A stretch of DNA of 12,666 bases, taken from NCBI GenBank assembly GCA_019232725.1, contig JAFANK010000098.1, forward strand, positions 1-12,666, given 5' to 3'. The notes beneath the pieces were generated by a model. That model saw only the letters and a list, made by a program, of their open reading frames with translations. It did no database searches and was not told the origin of the DNA. Both the position numbers and the translations under genes were made by a program. Source of the stretch: Vulcanimicrobiota bacterium. GTDB lineage: Bacteria > Vulcanimicrobiota > Vulcanimicrobiia > Eremiobacterales > Eremiobacteraceae. Positions 1 to 6,741 of the stretch are shown piece after piece (the stretch's first letter is position 1; the number at the start of each line of letters is the position of its first letter).

Positions 1-983
1 TGCGCCTCGAGATCCTCGGGATTGCAACCGGGCAACGACCCGGAACACGGCGCCGTGACGGGCGGCGGCACGGTCAAGCCGTTGCTGTAACAGCATGGCA
101 TCACGGCCGTCACGTCGACTTGATTGACCTTACCGGTAGCATTGGCGATGCTGCTGAACGTCGCGCGATATGCGGGCACGTCAAATGCAGAGATGGGCCC
201 CGTGCCCACGATCCCAATCGTGATTCCATCACCCTTGCAGCACGTCGCGTTCAGGTTGTAGGCACCGATATAGTCAAACGCGGCCGCGAGTTGGAACGGC
301 GACAATCCGAACAGAAAACCGCCGCCAAAACCTTGATACGGAGAAAAAGATCCACCCACATCGAGGTGCCGTCGGAAGTGGCGGAAGGTGACCATGCCAC
401 CGAGCCCCCGAACGGCAAGCGGCATGCCAAAGCGCGGTGCGGCCGTCACCGCGTAAAACGTGACGCCGTTTTTGCGGTACCAGCCGAAATGCGTGCCAAA
501 AGCTCGCTCCACAAGCGCTTGTGTGCCGACGACGCGGATCATCTCCCGTTGTCTCCATGCTCGCACGCCCAGGCCTTGGTTCCAGAAGTACTGCAGCGCG
601 CGTGCATAGTCGGCCGATGACGCGCCATACGCATCAGCGATTTGTTGCGGCGTGAGAAAGCGCCGGTAATAGAGCGAATGCGGATCGTTCGCCGCAGCCG
701 CGTACAGCAAAAGCCCGGCCTCGTTGCGCATTTGCATGGAGACGTTGACGCTCATGATGCCGAGATGCGCGGGCCCAAGGTAGGTCGCGCCTTGGAGATC
801 CTCGGCTCCATAGGGAGCGGTGTAGACAGCGCCATGCGATGTCGTGACGGCCGGCGGGCCAAACACCGGCTGCCGCACGATAGGACGCAGCCATCCCGGA
901 CCGTCAGCCGTGAAGGTGCCTGCCGATGCCATGGAAGGAAGAGCGACTGCCATCATCCCGAGTACCAGGATCCAGCGCTTCAT
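1..983 (-). CDS. S53 family (sedolisin/kumamolisin-type) serine-carboxyl peptidase precursor, 3' end outside the window
   Basis: The frame is open for 327 codons from the ATG at 983 to the window edge. Residues 1-21 form a signal peptide (MKRW, hydrophobic core, ending ASA). Residues about 95-195 match the pro-kumamolisin activation domain: YYRRFLTPQQIADAYG, a WNQGLGV turn, VVGTQALVERAFGTHF, then a tyrosine and MPLAVRGLGG. The catalytic domain begins near 240 with AYNLN and GDGITIGIVGTG, the family's opening strand. In S53 peptidases the acid pair lies in an E-x-x-x-D motif. The window ends at LEA, so E326 is probably the catalytic Glu, with the Asp and the Ser beyond the edge. The family is secreted as a zymogen that self-activates at low pH. 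Residues 248-320 hold six cysteines, two as CC pairs, which I do not recall as usual for the family. The start overlaps the stop of the upstream lipoprotein gene (ATGA), with a GGGGGA ribosome binding site inside that gene. Confidence 0.88.
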   Translation of the reverse strand, partial: MKRWILVLGMMAVALPSMASAGTFTADGPGWLRPIVRQPVFGPPAVTTSHGAVYTAPYGAEDLQGATYLGPAHLGIMSVNVSMQMRNEAGLLLYAAAANDPHSLYYRRFLTPQQIADAYGASSADYARALQYFWNQGLGVRAWRQREMIRVVGTQALVERAFGTHFGWYRKNGVTFYAVTAAPRFGMPLAVRGLGGMVTFRHFRRHLDVGGSFSPYQGFGGGFLFGLSPFQLAAAFDYIGAYNLNATCCKGDGITIGIVGTGPISAFDVPAYRATFSSIANATGKVNQVDVTAVMPCCYSNGLTVPPPVTAPCSGSLPGCNPEDLEA

Positions 984-2302
984 GAGTGGTTCCCCCGTTG
1001 CAGATACTCGTGGAGATGAACTAGCTGTTGCTTGAGCACGGCGAAGCGCCAGCGCTCGAGCCGCGCTCTCGCCAGCACGAGCTGCGGCGCCAATGAAGCG
1101 CGGGCCTCGCTCGCGCTCATCACGTGCGCCACGGACGATGACCGAGCAGCAGCATGCAGGCCGATCAATTCGGTGAACACATTTGTCTGAACCGGGACGT
1201 TGCCTAATGCGGCGAAGCCCGATTGCCCCGTGAAGTCATAGAAGATATCGAGCGTGTCGGAGATACGCTGGCACACCGGGCCGACACTTGTCACCCAGGT
1301 ATCGGTCGTCTCATTGTCAAGCAGACCGAAGATCGTGTCGAGTTGCGTCTCTTGTTGCTGGACGTGGACTCCGCTCGACCCGAACGCCGGTGCGACACAA
1401 CCGGCGGGAATCGCTTGCAGCCCCAGATTGGTCGACTTGTCGCTGGCCAACGTCGGTGATGGCGCGTACCACGCAGTCACGGGTATGACTTGCGGCGGGG
1501 GCGTGGGAGGCGATGCACCGTGTGCGCTGAGCGTGTAGTTGACGACCCCGCCGGATTGCACGGGAACGGTGATCTGGGTCCCCGTACCGCCGAGGCCGGC
1601 GAACACCACGGGCACGATCGCGGTGCCAGAGCCATCGGCATTGAGCGTGGCGGTCGTCGTCCCCGCGACCTCGGTCTTGGTCAAGCTGTACGAACCATCG
1701 GGATTGATCGTCTGCGCGATGACCGTGCCGTCGGGATCATTTTCGGAGATGATCGACGACGCGTTGTTCGACCAGCCGGCACCCAAGGGGACTTGACCGA
1801 TGACGCCGTTACCGGCCAAGTATTGGACGTCCATCACGACGCCGTTGCTGTCGGTCGAGTGGTAGCCGATATTCACGATATTCCCGGTCGACGACGGAAA
1901 CTTGATGTAGTTATCCGTGTTGGTGGTGATGAGCTGCAAGGGCGCCGTGTCTGTTTCCGCCGTCTTGTAATTGGTTGCGATCTGACCGTGGAATGGTCCG
2001 GCGCTTGGGATCACACTGATGGTCTGGCCGACGGTGCTGTTGATGACCTGCACCGGGGGTGTCGGCGTCGGGAAGGTGCGCGTGGTGCGCTGTGTGGACG
2101 TGCCTGAGAGCGTGAACGACGTGCAGCCTCCGGACGGACACACAAACGGCGACACGGTGGGCGTCGGGCTCGGCGAGACGACTGGTGGCGGCGGATTGAG
2201 CGATCCACCACCTCCCCCACCGCCACCTCCGCCGCCGCACGCAGCGATAGCACTAATGGCCGCCAGCATGAGAGCGGCAACTGTAAGACCACGGAACCTC
2301 AT
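980..2302 (-). CDS. Putative lipoprotein with poly-glycine tether, unknown function
   Basis: This 440-residue protein has a lipoprotein signal: MRFRG, a hydrophobic stretch, then IAAC with the lipobox cysteine at residue 22. Eleven consecutive glycines follow C22, then a Pro/Ser/Thr linker (PPPPVVSPSPTPTVSP) to about residue 52. The glycine run uses mixed GGC, GGT, GGA and GGG codons. The rest is rich in Gly, Thr, Ser, Val and Asn (segments such as DGSYSLTKTEVAG and NADGSGTAIVPVVF), which suggests an extracellular beta-rich protein. I recognise no family. Residues about 300-390 hold four cysteines' worth of sparse features only (CVAP and VCQR). The C-terminal 50 residues are Arg/Leu/Gln-rich and look helical. 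The gene is the upstream member of a coupled pair with the S53 protease (4-nt ATGA overlap), so the two are probably made together. The lipoprotein might be a surface partner, inhibitor or substrate of the protease; that is inference. The start has only a weak GGGC ribosome binding site. Confidence 0.8.
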   Translation of the reverse strand: MRFRGLTVAALMLAAISAIAACGGGGGGGGGGGSLNPPPPVVSPSPTPTVSPFVCPSGGCTSFTLSGTSTQRTTRTFPTPTPPVQVINSTVGQTISVIPSAGPFHGQIATNYKTAETDTAPLQLITTNTDNYIKFPSSTGNIVNIGYHSTDSNGVVMDVQYLAGNGVIGQVPLGAGWSNNASSIISENDPDGTVIAQTINPDGSYSLTKTEVAGTTTATLNADGSGTAIVPVVFAGLGGTGTQITVPVQSGGVVNYTLSAHGASPPTPPPQVIPVTAWYAPSPTLASDKSTNLGLQAIPAGCVAPAFGSSGVHVQQQETQLDTIFGLLDNETTDTWVTSVGPVCQRISDTLDIFYDFTGQSGFAALGNVPVQTNVFTELIGLHAAARSSSVAHVMSASEARASLAPQLVLARARLERWRFAVLKQQLVHLHEYLQRGNHS

Positions 2303-2495
2303 AAGAACTGCCCGCCGTTACTCAAACGTCGATGAATAGCCGCGGGCAATGCCAAGCACGAACCCGAGACCGAAGTATTGCCGTTTCGCAAACTGCCCGA
2401 TACTTCCCCACTCTGGCGCTCACAATTAGGCGGGTAGACCTAGTGCGCGTCGCGTCGGAGTGGGCAAATGCGGCTAGTCGCCGAACCTTTCAGCG

Positions 2496-3458
2496 ATGAA
2501 GTGGGACGTCAGTCAGAAGCTGAAAAACGTCCGTTGCTGGGCGACGGCGCTGGCTGCTTTCATTTTCCTGTTCGCCATCGCGTCGTGGGGTATGCCCAGT
2601 ACTGCGCACGATCAAAGCGTCTCGACGCCGCCGCCGTTGCCGGCGCTGCCGAGTCCACCGCCCCCAACGCCGTACGCATTTCCGTCGCCCTCGCCCAGCC
2701 CGACGCCGACGCCCAAAGAGTCGCTCACGCCCGACCAGATCCTGGAGCGGACCGAGGAGGCGCTGCGCGGCAATCCCGATCCTCCTTATATAACCTATAA
2801 GATGCACGAGATCTTCGTACATCATGGCAAGACCCACGAGTACGACTACCAAGTCTGGTACCGCAGCGACGGTAAAGGCCTCATGCAGAACTTGGCGCCC
2901 GGCAGACGTGGTAAGAATGAAACTTTCTTCGGGTACCCGTTCCCCTCAGCGCCCGACAACAACATCTTGCTCTACGCGACGCCGCCGCCTCAGACGACCC
3001 CACCACCACCGATCGGCACGTCAGCTACGGGGAGTGCGGCACCGGTGATCTCGCACGAGCATGTGACAGGGGACCGGTACTATATCGTCTCATACGACGG
3101 CCTTGAAAATTATCGCGGCAAGACCGTGTACCACTTGGCGTTGCGCGCGGTGAAAGACGAGCAGAAACATCCTTGGACGGATCTGTGGGTGGACATCGAC
3201 AGTTTCCAAGTATGGAAGGCGCACGGTGATGCGTCGGGCAGTTCCGGGCCGCTCACTGGCCGCGCAGTCGTCGACGTTGAGTTTGCGCCTATCGGAAATT
3301 ATTGGTTGGTGAAGCAGGCTGCAGCGGACGGCGAGGGCAGACTCGGCCCGATTTCTGATAGCGGGCACTATGAATACTATTTTTCTGACTTCGGTTTTCC
3401 GAATACCCTACCAGACTGGTACTTCAACGAGGCGGACTTCGACAGGCATCGTCCCTGA
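2496..3458 (+). CDS. Exported or membrane-anchored protein with Pro-rich linker, possibly LolA-like fold
   Basis: This is a 320-residue protein. Residues about 14-38 are a hydrophobic segment after a short basic N-terminus (signal peptide or anchor, WATALAAFIFLFAIASWG). A Pro/Ser/Thr linker spans about 42-75 (PPPLPALPSPPPPTPY and SPSPSPTPTP). A globular part starts with the helix LTPDQILERTEEALRGN, then alternating strands rich in Tyr and Trp (YQVWYRSDG, YYIVSYDG, TDLWVDIDSFQVWKA, and YYFSDFGFPNTLPDWYF near the end). A helix followed by strands that include an LWVD...VWKA element resembles LolA/outer-membrane-lipoprotein-sorting-like proteins. I could not confirm that, and no catalytic motif is visible. 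It is divergent from the lipoprotein gene across a 193-bp gap in which I see no convincing -35/-10 pair. The start lacks a clear ribosome binding site; the next in-frame Met is residue 33. Confidence 0.75.
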   Translation: MKWDVSQKLKNVRCWATALAAFIFLFAIASWGMPSTAHDQSVSTPPPLPALPSPPPPTPYAFPSPSPSPTPTPKESLTPDQILERTEEALRGNPDPPYITYKMHEIFVHHGKTHEYDYQVWYRSDGKGLMQNLAPGRRGKNETFFGYPFPSAPDNNILLYATPPPQTTPPPPIGTSATGSAAPVISHEHVTGDRYYIVSYDGLENYRGKTVYHLALRAVKDEQKHPWTDLWVDIDSFQVWKAHGDASGSSGPLTGRAVVDVEFAPIGNYWLVKQAAADGEGRLGPISDSGHYEYYFSDFGFPNTLPDWYFNEADFDRHRP

Positions 3459-3491
3459 AGACGCAACGCATCGATGAGGACGAAGTCTGCC

Positions 3492-3513
3492 GTCAATACG
3501 TTATGGTATTGAC
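3492..3513. repeat. 8-bp inverted repeat in the gap after the 2496-3458 gene
   Basis: Arms at 3492-3499 (GTCAATAC) and 3506-3513 (GTATTGAC) are perfectly complementary around a 6-nt spacer. It is AT-richer than its surroundings and is not followed by a T run, so it is a poor intrinsic terminator. It lies about 45 bp upstream of the small gene at 3557 and could be a regulator site or a weak transcript-end hairpin. Confidence 0.4.
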
Positions 3514-3556
3514 CAGGCCAGCGCTTGGCGGGAAAGCCTGGGGGAGGAGGCCGGCC

Positions 3557-3745
3557 GTGCGAGAGATCGGACCATTCGAGAAACGGAACCAGCGCAGCGA
3601 TGCGCCGGTCACCAAAAGACCGAAGCCCGACTTCGTGCGAACCACGCTCAACGCGCGAGAGCTCCACGCGTATTACATCGCGCTGATCTCATCGCCCACG
3701 TTAGGAATGGTCCGCAACAAACTCAAACTACAGACGTTGAACTAG
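3557..3745 (+). CDS. Small basic hypothetical protein (62 aa)
   Basis: I place the start at GTG 3557 because a strong Shine-Dalgarno tract (GGGGGAGGAGG, 3540-3550) sits six bases before it. The frame also has an ATG at 3503, but that has no ribosome binding site and lies in an inverted repeat. The protein is 62 residues and basic in its first half (REIGPFEKRNQRSD, TKRPKPDFVR). It ends in a more hydrophobic helix-like part, HAYYIALISSP, then GMVRNKLKLQTLN. There is no signal peptide and no family I recognise. Codon third positions are mostly G or C, as in the certain genes. The antisense frame at 3377-3667 is its main competitor, and the ribosome binding site decides for the plus strand. The gene is followed by a strong hairpin, consistent with a short monocistronic unit or the tail of the 2496 transcript. 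Confidence 0.5.
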   Translation: MREIGPFEKRNQRSDAPVTKRPKPDFVRTTLNARELHAYYIALISSPTLGMVRNKLKLQTLN

Positions 3746-3777
3746 CGCTTTCATAAAATTCAAATAAATCGTACGCT

Positions 3778-3812
3778 GGCAAGGGCGCGACCCTCATGGT
3801 CGCGCCCTTGCC
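3778..3812. terminator. Perfect 15-bp hairpin between convergent genes
   Basis: Arms at 3778-3792 and 3798-3812 pair without a mismatch (GGCAAGGGCGCGACC and its complement) around the loop CTCAT. It lies between the stop of the plus-strand gene (3745) and the stop of the minus-strand PaiB-like gene (3829), the expected place for a bidirectional terminator. Only GTTT follows on the plus strand, and no U run follows on the minus strand, so termination efficiency is uncertain. It may instead be a member of the genome's hairpin repeat family. Confidence 0.6.
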
Positions 3813-3828
3813 GTTTCTGCTCGCTATC

Positions 3829-4485
3829 TCAGGTAGCGCCAGGATCGGGGCGGCCGTCGCGCCCACCCCGCTCGCGCACGAGTGCTGCGACCTCGCGGTC
3901 ACCCCGCTGCTCGAGACCGCTCGTGACTCCCTGGAGATCTGCGGCATCTTTGTTTTGGGCGAACTTCCACGCGCCCTCAAGCGTCTCGATGCGGATCTCG
4001 AACCCGACGATAGCCGAGAGCATCGCCCGCACGTAGTCCTCGGGTGCATCATCGACAGCCCAGGGATGGGTGGCGGCGGATTCCATGATCGTCGTCGATC
4101 GATACACGATGTCATGTAGCCTTTTTGGATCGTCGAAGAACGCGATCGGGCCACGAGCTTGCACGGCCAGATAGTGCCAGGTGGGCACGACTTTGCCGGT
4201 TATCCGTTTTGTCTCATAAAAAGATGGGGTGATGTACGCATACGGGCCGACAAATGTGGCAAGCGCGCGGATCGTCGGATCCGTTTTCTGCCACTGGGGG
4301 TTGGCGCGGGCGATGTGGCCGAAGACCGTGCCGTTCGAGCCTGTTGCCTTATCGATGAACATCGGTATGTGGGTTGCGATCGGGCCGTCGGCGCCGACGG
4401 TCACGAGCGTACCGAAGCGAACCTCGTCGATGGCGCGCTGCAGCACATCCAAATTCCGTTCGCGGTTGTGCGTTGGCACGTACAT
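3829..4485 (-). CDS. PaiB-type FMN-binding negative transcriptional regulator family protein
   Basis: The 218-residue product matches the PaiB/FMN_bind_2 family along its length (usual length about 200-210). Seen in order: the N-terminal MYVP; FGTLVTVGADGPIATHIP (24-41); GHIARANPQW (56-65); FVGPYAYITPSFY (78-90); GKVVPTWHY (97-105); and GFEIRIETLEGAWKFAQN (161-178). Family members have a split-barrel flavin-binding fold. Bacillus PaiB was described as a repressor of sporulation and protease genes, but many homologues may simply be flavoproteins or oxidoreductases. I chose ATG 4485 because the family begins with MYVP. The frame continues upstream to a GTG at 4542, but those 19 extra residues come partly from a hairpin repeat. 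His104 stands where I expect Asn (VPTWNY). The C-terminal 25 residues are Arg/Gly/Asp-rich and probably disordered. It may be the last gene of the regulator operon, or separately transcribed, 160 bp after the TPR gene. Confidence 0.88.
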   Translation of the reverse strand: MYVPTHNRERNLDVLQRAIDEVRFGTLVTVGADGPIATHIPMFIDKATGSNGTVFGHIARANPQWQKTDPTIRALATFVGPYAYITPSFYETKRITGKVVPTWHYLAVQARGPIAFFDDPKRLHDIVYRSTTIMESAATHPWAVDDAPEDYVRAMLSAIVGFEIRIETLEGAWKFAQNKDAADLQGVTSGLEQRGDREVAALVRERGGRDGRPDPGAT

Positions 4486-4527
4486 GCCCAAGGTTTGGCC
4501 GATGCCGCGCCCATCCCATGCGCGCCC

Positions 4528-4642
4528 ATGTAAAGGCGGCACTTCCCATGCCGCCTACGGGCATGTAGAGGCCGCACTTCAGGTGCGGCCTATGTAGAGG
4601 GCAGCACGTAATGTGGGGGCGGCACTTTACGTGCCGCCCTCT
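4528..4642. repeat. Tandem array of three hairpin repeats with covarying stems
   Basis: Three units each begin ATGTAA/ATGTAG (4528, 4563, 4592) and then fold. Unit 1 pairs 4534-4541 with 4549-4556 (AGGCGGCA stem, 7-nt loop). Unit 2 pairs 4569-4577 with 4583-4591 (AGGCCGCAC stem, loop TTCAG). Unit 3 pairs 4617-4625 with 4631-4639 (GGGCGGCAC stem, loop TTTAC). Stem bases differ between units but pairing is kept. Unit 3 has a second possible fold, 4596-4611 with 4627-4642, with one mismatch in 16 pairs. The array fills almost all of the gap between the TPR and PaiB genes. Read on the minus strand, it starts just after the TPR stop and could terminate, attenuate or protect that transcript. Confidence 0.8.
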
Positions 4643-4645
4643 CGT

Positions 4646-5401
4646 TTAAGCTCCGAGCTGTGCGATGATCTGTGCGCAGAGCGACTTGAGCACGGGATCG
4701 GTGGCGAGCTTCGCCGCGGTCTCGAACGCGGTCTTGGCAGCTGCGTCGTCGCCCTGCCGTAACCGGATAGCGCCGCGCAGGAAGTAGGCCTTCGCATAGT
4801 CGCTGTTGAGCTTGAGCGCGGCGTTCGTGTCGACGTCGGCGGCCACGAGATTGCCGGTCCGGTATTCCGCTAGTGCCTTGTCGTAATGTGCCTGCACGTA
4901 CTGCGGATGCAGCAGTGACGCGACGGCGAATTGATCGACCGCCTTGTCCGTCTGGCCCGCCATGTAGTTGGAGAGTCCCATGTCGAAATGGGCGCGCACC
5001 GACGACGGATGCGCCACGATGATCTGTTGGAAGATCGTCTTGGCGTCGTCCAGCTCGTTCAGCGCGATCTCGGTGACGCCGAGGTTGAAGAGCGCGGGGA
5101 CGAAGTCCGGATTGAGTTTCAAACAGTGCCGGAAATCGTCGGCCGCGGCACTGTAGTTGCCCAGGGCGTAGTAGACGAGTCCGCGGTCGTAGAGCGCATC
5201 GATGTTATCGGTGCTGAGCGACAGCGCGTCATTGAGCTTGCCGAGCGATGCCTGGTAGTCGCCGCTGTGGTAGTCCGTGATGCCATCGCTGACAAGTGAA
5301 TCCACGTGCAGCCGATGGAAAAAACCATCGGCAGACGCCACGCCGAGCGTCGCGAGTGCGATGCCGCACGTGGCCAAAGCGGCCAAGAGCAACCGGCGCA
5401 T
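4646..5401 (-). CDS. Exported tetratricopeptide-repeat (TPR) protein
   Basis: This is a 251-residue protein. Residues 1-24 form a classical signal peptide (MRRLLLAALATCGIALATLG, ending ASA), so it acts outside the cytoplasm. From about residue 33 to 236 it consists of six consecutive 34-residue units with the TPR pattern (Gly/Ala at position 8, Tyr/Phe at 11, Ala at 20, Pro near 32). Examples are ALYDRGLVYYALGNYSAAAD at 69-88 and AHFDMGLSNYMAGQTDKAVD at 137-156. TPR arrays form superhelical protein-binding surfaces; no enzymatic domain is attached. Its ATG follows the stop of the 105-aa exported-protein gene by 1 bp, so translation is probably coupled and the two products may interact. It closes the tightly packed part of the two-component operon and is followed by the hairpin array. 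Confidence 0.88.
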   Translation of the reverse strand: MRRLLLAALATCGIALATLGVASADGFFHRLHVDSLVSDGITDYHSGDYQASLGKLNDALSLSTDNIDALYDRGLVYYALGNYSAAADDFRHCLKLNPDFVPALFNLGVTEIALNELDDAKTIFQQIIVAHPSSVRAHFDMGLSNYMAGQTDKAVDQFAVASLLHPQYVQAHYDKALAEYRTGNLVAADVDTNAALKLNSDYAKAYFLRGAIRLRQGDDAAAKTAFETAAKLATDPVLKSLCAQIIAQLGA

Positions 5402-5402
5402 G

Positions 5403-5720
5403 TCAGTACCCTCCTCCGAACGTGTGCGTGCCGTCGTTATACAGGCCGCCGATCATCGTGCTCGCGGTGACTTCGCCTTTGGCTTGGTCCTCGCTGATGC
5501 CGCCGGGCCCTACCGGATCGATGAGCTCGTACGGGCTCTCATCGGCAAGCAGTTGGGGTAATGTCAGCGCGTGGTCGACCATGGTGATGGCGCTCGGTGT
5601 TGAAGCGGCTGCCGGTGCAGACGTTCTCGCGATGGTCGCGCCGGCTATGGCTGCTGTCGCGGCGATGCAAGCGACCACCCAGAGTCGTGTGAAGCGCCCC
5701 GCTGTGGTTTGTCGTTTCAT
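5403..5720 (-). CDS. Small exported protein of unknown function in a two-component operon (105 aa)
   Basis: I chose ATG 5720 because a GGAG ribosome binding site precedes it by the right distance and it begins a good signal sequence: MKRQTTAGRF, then a hydrophobic core at 13-30, and Ala-rich sequence around APAAAS (35-40). A longer frame to 5804 would overlap the kinase gene and add an Arg-rich tail. The mature part is only about 65 residues: an amphipathic stretch (VDHALTLPQLLADESPYELIDP), then GPGG, then a Gly/aromatic end, GGLYNDGTHTFGGGY. I recognise no family. It lies 28 bp after the histidine kinase gene and 1 bp before the TPR gene. It could be a secreted ligand or accessory factor of the sensor, or a substrate bound by the TPR protein; this is inference from position only. 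Confidence 0.75.
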   Translation of the reverse strand: MKRQTTAGRFTRLWVVACIAATAAIAGATIARTSAPAAASTPSAITMVDHALTLPQLLADESPYELIDPVGPGGISEDQAKGEVTASTMIGGLYNDGTHTFGGGY

Positions 5721-5748
5721 GATGTGCTCCGATCTACCCCGTTTACTC

Positions 5749-6741
5749 TTACGTGAGCATCGCCGGCAGCCGCACGGTGAACGTGCTGCCTCGGCCGAGC
5801 GCACTGCTCACGGTGACCTCACCGCCGTGTGCGCGCGCGATCCAACGGCACAGCGGCAGCCCGAGGCCGTGCACCGCACCCACTCCATTGTGCAGCGCTC
5901 CGTTGCTGCTCTGATAGCGCTGGAAAATGCGTTCGAAGTCGCTTGCGGCGATGCCGTCGCCGGCATCACGCACGGCGACAAAAGCGGTGTCGCGCTGCTG
6001 CCACACGGACACGTCGATCGCCGTCGCTTCCTTGCCGTGTTTGATCGCGTTGTCCACGAGATTGCCGACGAGTTGCGAGAGTTTGAGCTCGTCACCCATC
6101 ACGACCGCGCTTTCCGCGCGGCCCAAGTTGAGTTCCATACGCCGGGCAGCGGCGAGCGGCTGCAGGTCACGCAAGACGCCGTTGACGACCGCGCGCAGGT
6201 CGGTGGGCTCGCGATCCAGCGCGCTGTCGGCGTCCAAGTGCGATAGCGTGATGAGCTGATCGATCAGACGCTGCATCCGCTGCGCCTGCTCGTCGATGAT
6301 CTGGATGCGCTCGCAGTACTCCTCGGGCAGCGATCCACAATCGGCAAGCGCGACCGACGTCTCCGTGCGGATGACCGCTAGCGGCGTGCGCAGATCGTGC
6401 GAGGCGTCGTTGGTGAACTGGCGCTGCAATGCGATCGCCTGCTCGAGCGGCCGCAGCGTGATCTTGGCCAAAAATGCGGACACGGCCACCACGAGCACGA
6501 GGCCGGCAGCGTTGGCGATGGCAAGGCGAACGATGTAGTTCTTCAGCATATGATGTGCCGCTGCGAGCATCGCGGGATCGTCGCGGAATGGTTCGACGTC
6601 CTGCCAGACCACGGTCGAGAGCAACCCATAGACGATCACCGAGAACGCGGCAAGCAATAGGAATAACAGGCCGGCATATGCCAGCGTGAGGCGCACTCGA
6701 GGCGCGCCGATGTTTGCAGTCACGCCCCGCTTGTCGATCAT
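5749..6741 (-). CDS. Membrane sensor histidine kinase (OmpR-partner type)
   Basis: A 330-residue kinase that autophosphorylates on His and passes the phosphate to the adjacent regulator. Transmembrane segments lie at about 18-41 and 69-92, with a short extracytoplasmic loop of about 27 residues (WQDVEPFRDDPAMLAAAHHM) between them. A very short linker (ITLRPLEQAIALQRQ) leads to the HisKA H-box NDASHDLRTPLA, with the phospho-acceptor at His115. The ATPase domain shows the N-box QLVGNLVDNAIKHG (Asn231), the G1 box DAGDGI (259-264), the F-box FERIF (269-273) and the G2 box GLGLPL (292-297). All catalytic motifs are present. HAMP is reduced or absent, and the loop seems too small for a folded sensor domain, so the signal may come through the membrane or a partner protein. 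ATG 6741 overlaps the regulator's stop (ATGA); the frame runs farther upstream only as a shadow of the regulator gene. Confidence 0.95.
   Translation of the reverse strand: MIDKRGVTANIGAPRVRLTLAYAGLLFLLLAAFSVIVYGLLSTVVWQDVEPFRDDPAMLAAAHHMLKNYIVRLAIANAAGLVLVVAVSAFLAKITLRPLEQAIALQRQFTNDASHDLRTPLAVIRTETSVALADCGSLPEEYCERIQIIDEQAQRMQRLIDQLITLSHLDADSALDREPTDLRAVVNGVLRDLQPLAAARRMELNLGRAESAVVMGDELKLSQLVGNLVDNAIKHGKEATAIDVSVWQQRDTAFVAVRDAGDGIAASDFERIFQRYQSSNGALHNGVGAVHGLGLPLCRWIARAHGGEVTVSSALGRGSTFTVRLPAMLT

Noticed and set aside
120..620. 166-codon plus-strand open frame
   Set aside because: It is antisense to the S53 protease prodomain, which shows clear family sequence on the minus strand.
2303..2495. 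Divergent promoter pair between the lipoprotein gene and the 2496 gene
   Set aside because: A TATTCAT box is visible on the minus strand but has no matching -35 at the right distance, and nothing convincing is seen on the plus strand; promoters must be present but I cannot place them.
3459..3556. Structured RNA such as RNase P RNA in the GGGAAAGCCTGG...GGAGGAGG stretch
   Set aside because: The conserved RNase P and SRP core motifs are missing. The GGAGGAGG tract is better explained as a ribosome binding site for the GTG at 3557.
3377..3667. 96-codon minus-strand open frame between genes
   Set aside because: It overlaps the end of the 2496 gene and the better supported small gene at 3557; no ribosome binding site or family.
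4486..4542. Longer start (GTG 4542) for the PaiB-like gene
   Set aside because: The extra 19 residues are partly made of hairpin repeat, and the family begins with MYVP at 4485.
4528..4642. CRISPR array
   Set aside because: The repeated parts are self-complementary hairpins of unequal sequence with no constant direct repeat and no spacers of even length.
5296..6246. 316-codon plus-strand open frame
   Set aside because: It lies opposite the histidine kinase and small exported-protein genes, whose motifs are unmistakable; its translation is Arg/Ala/His-rich and has no domain.
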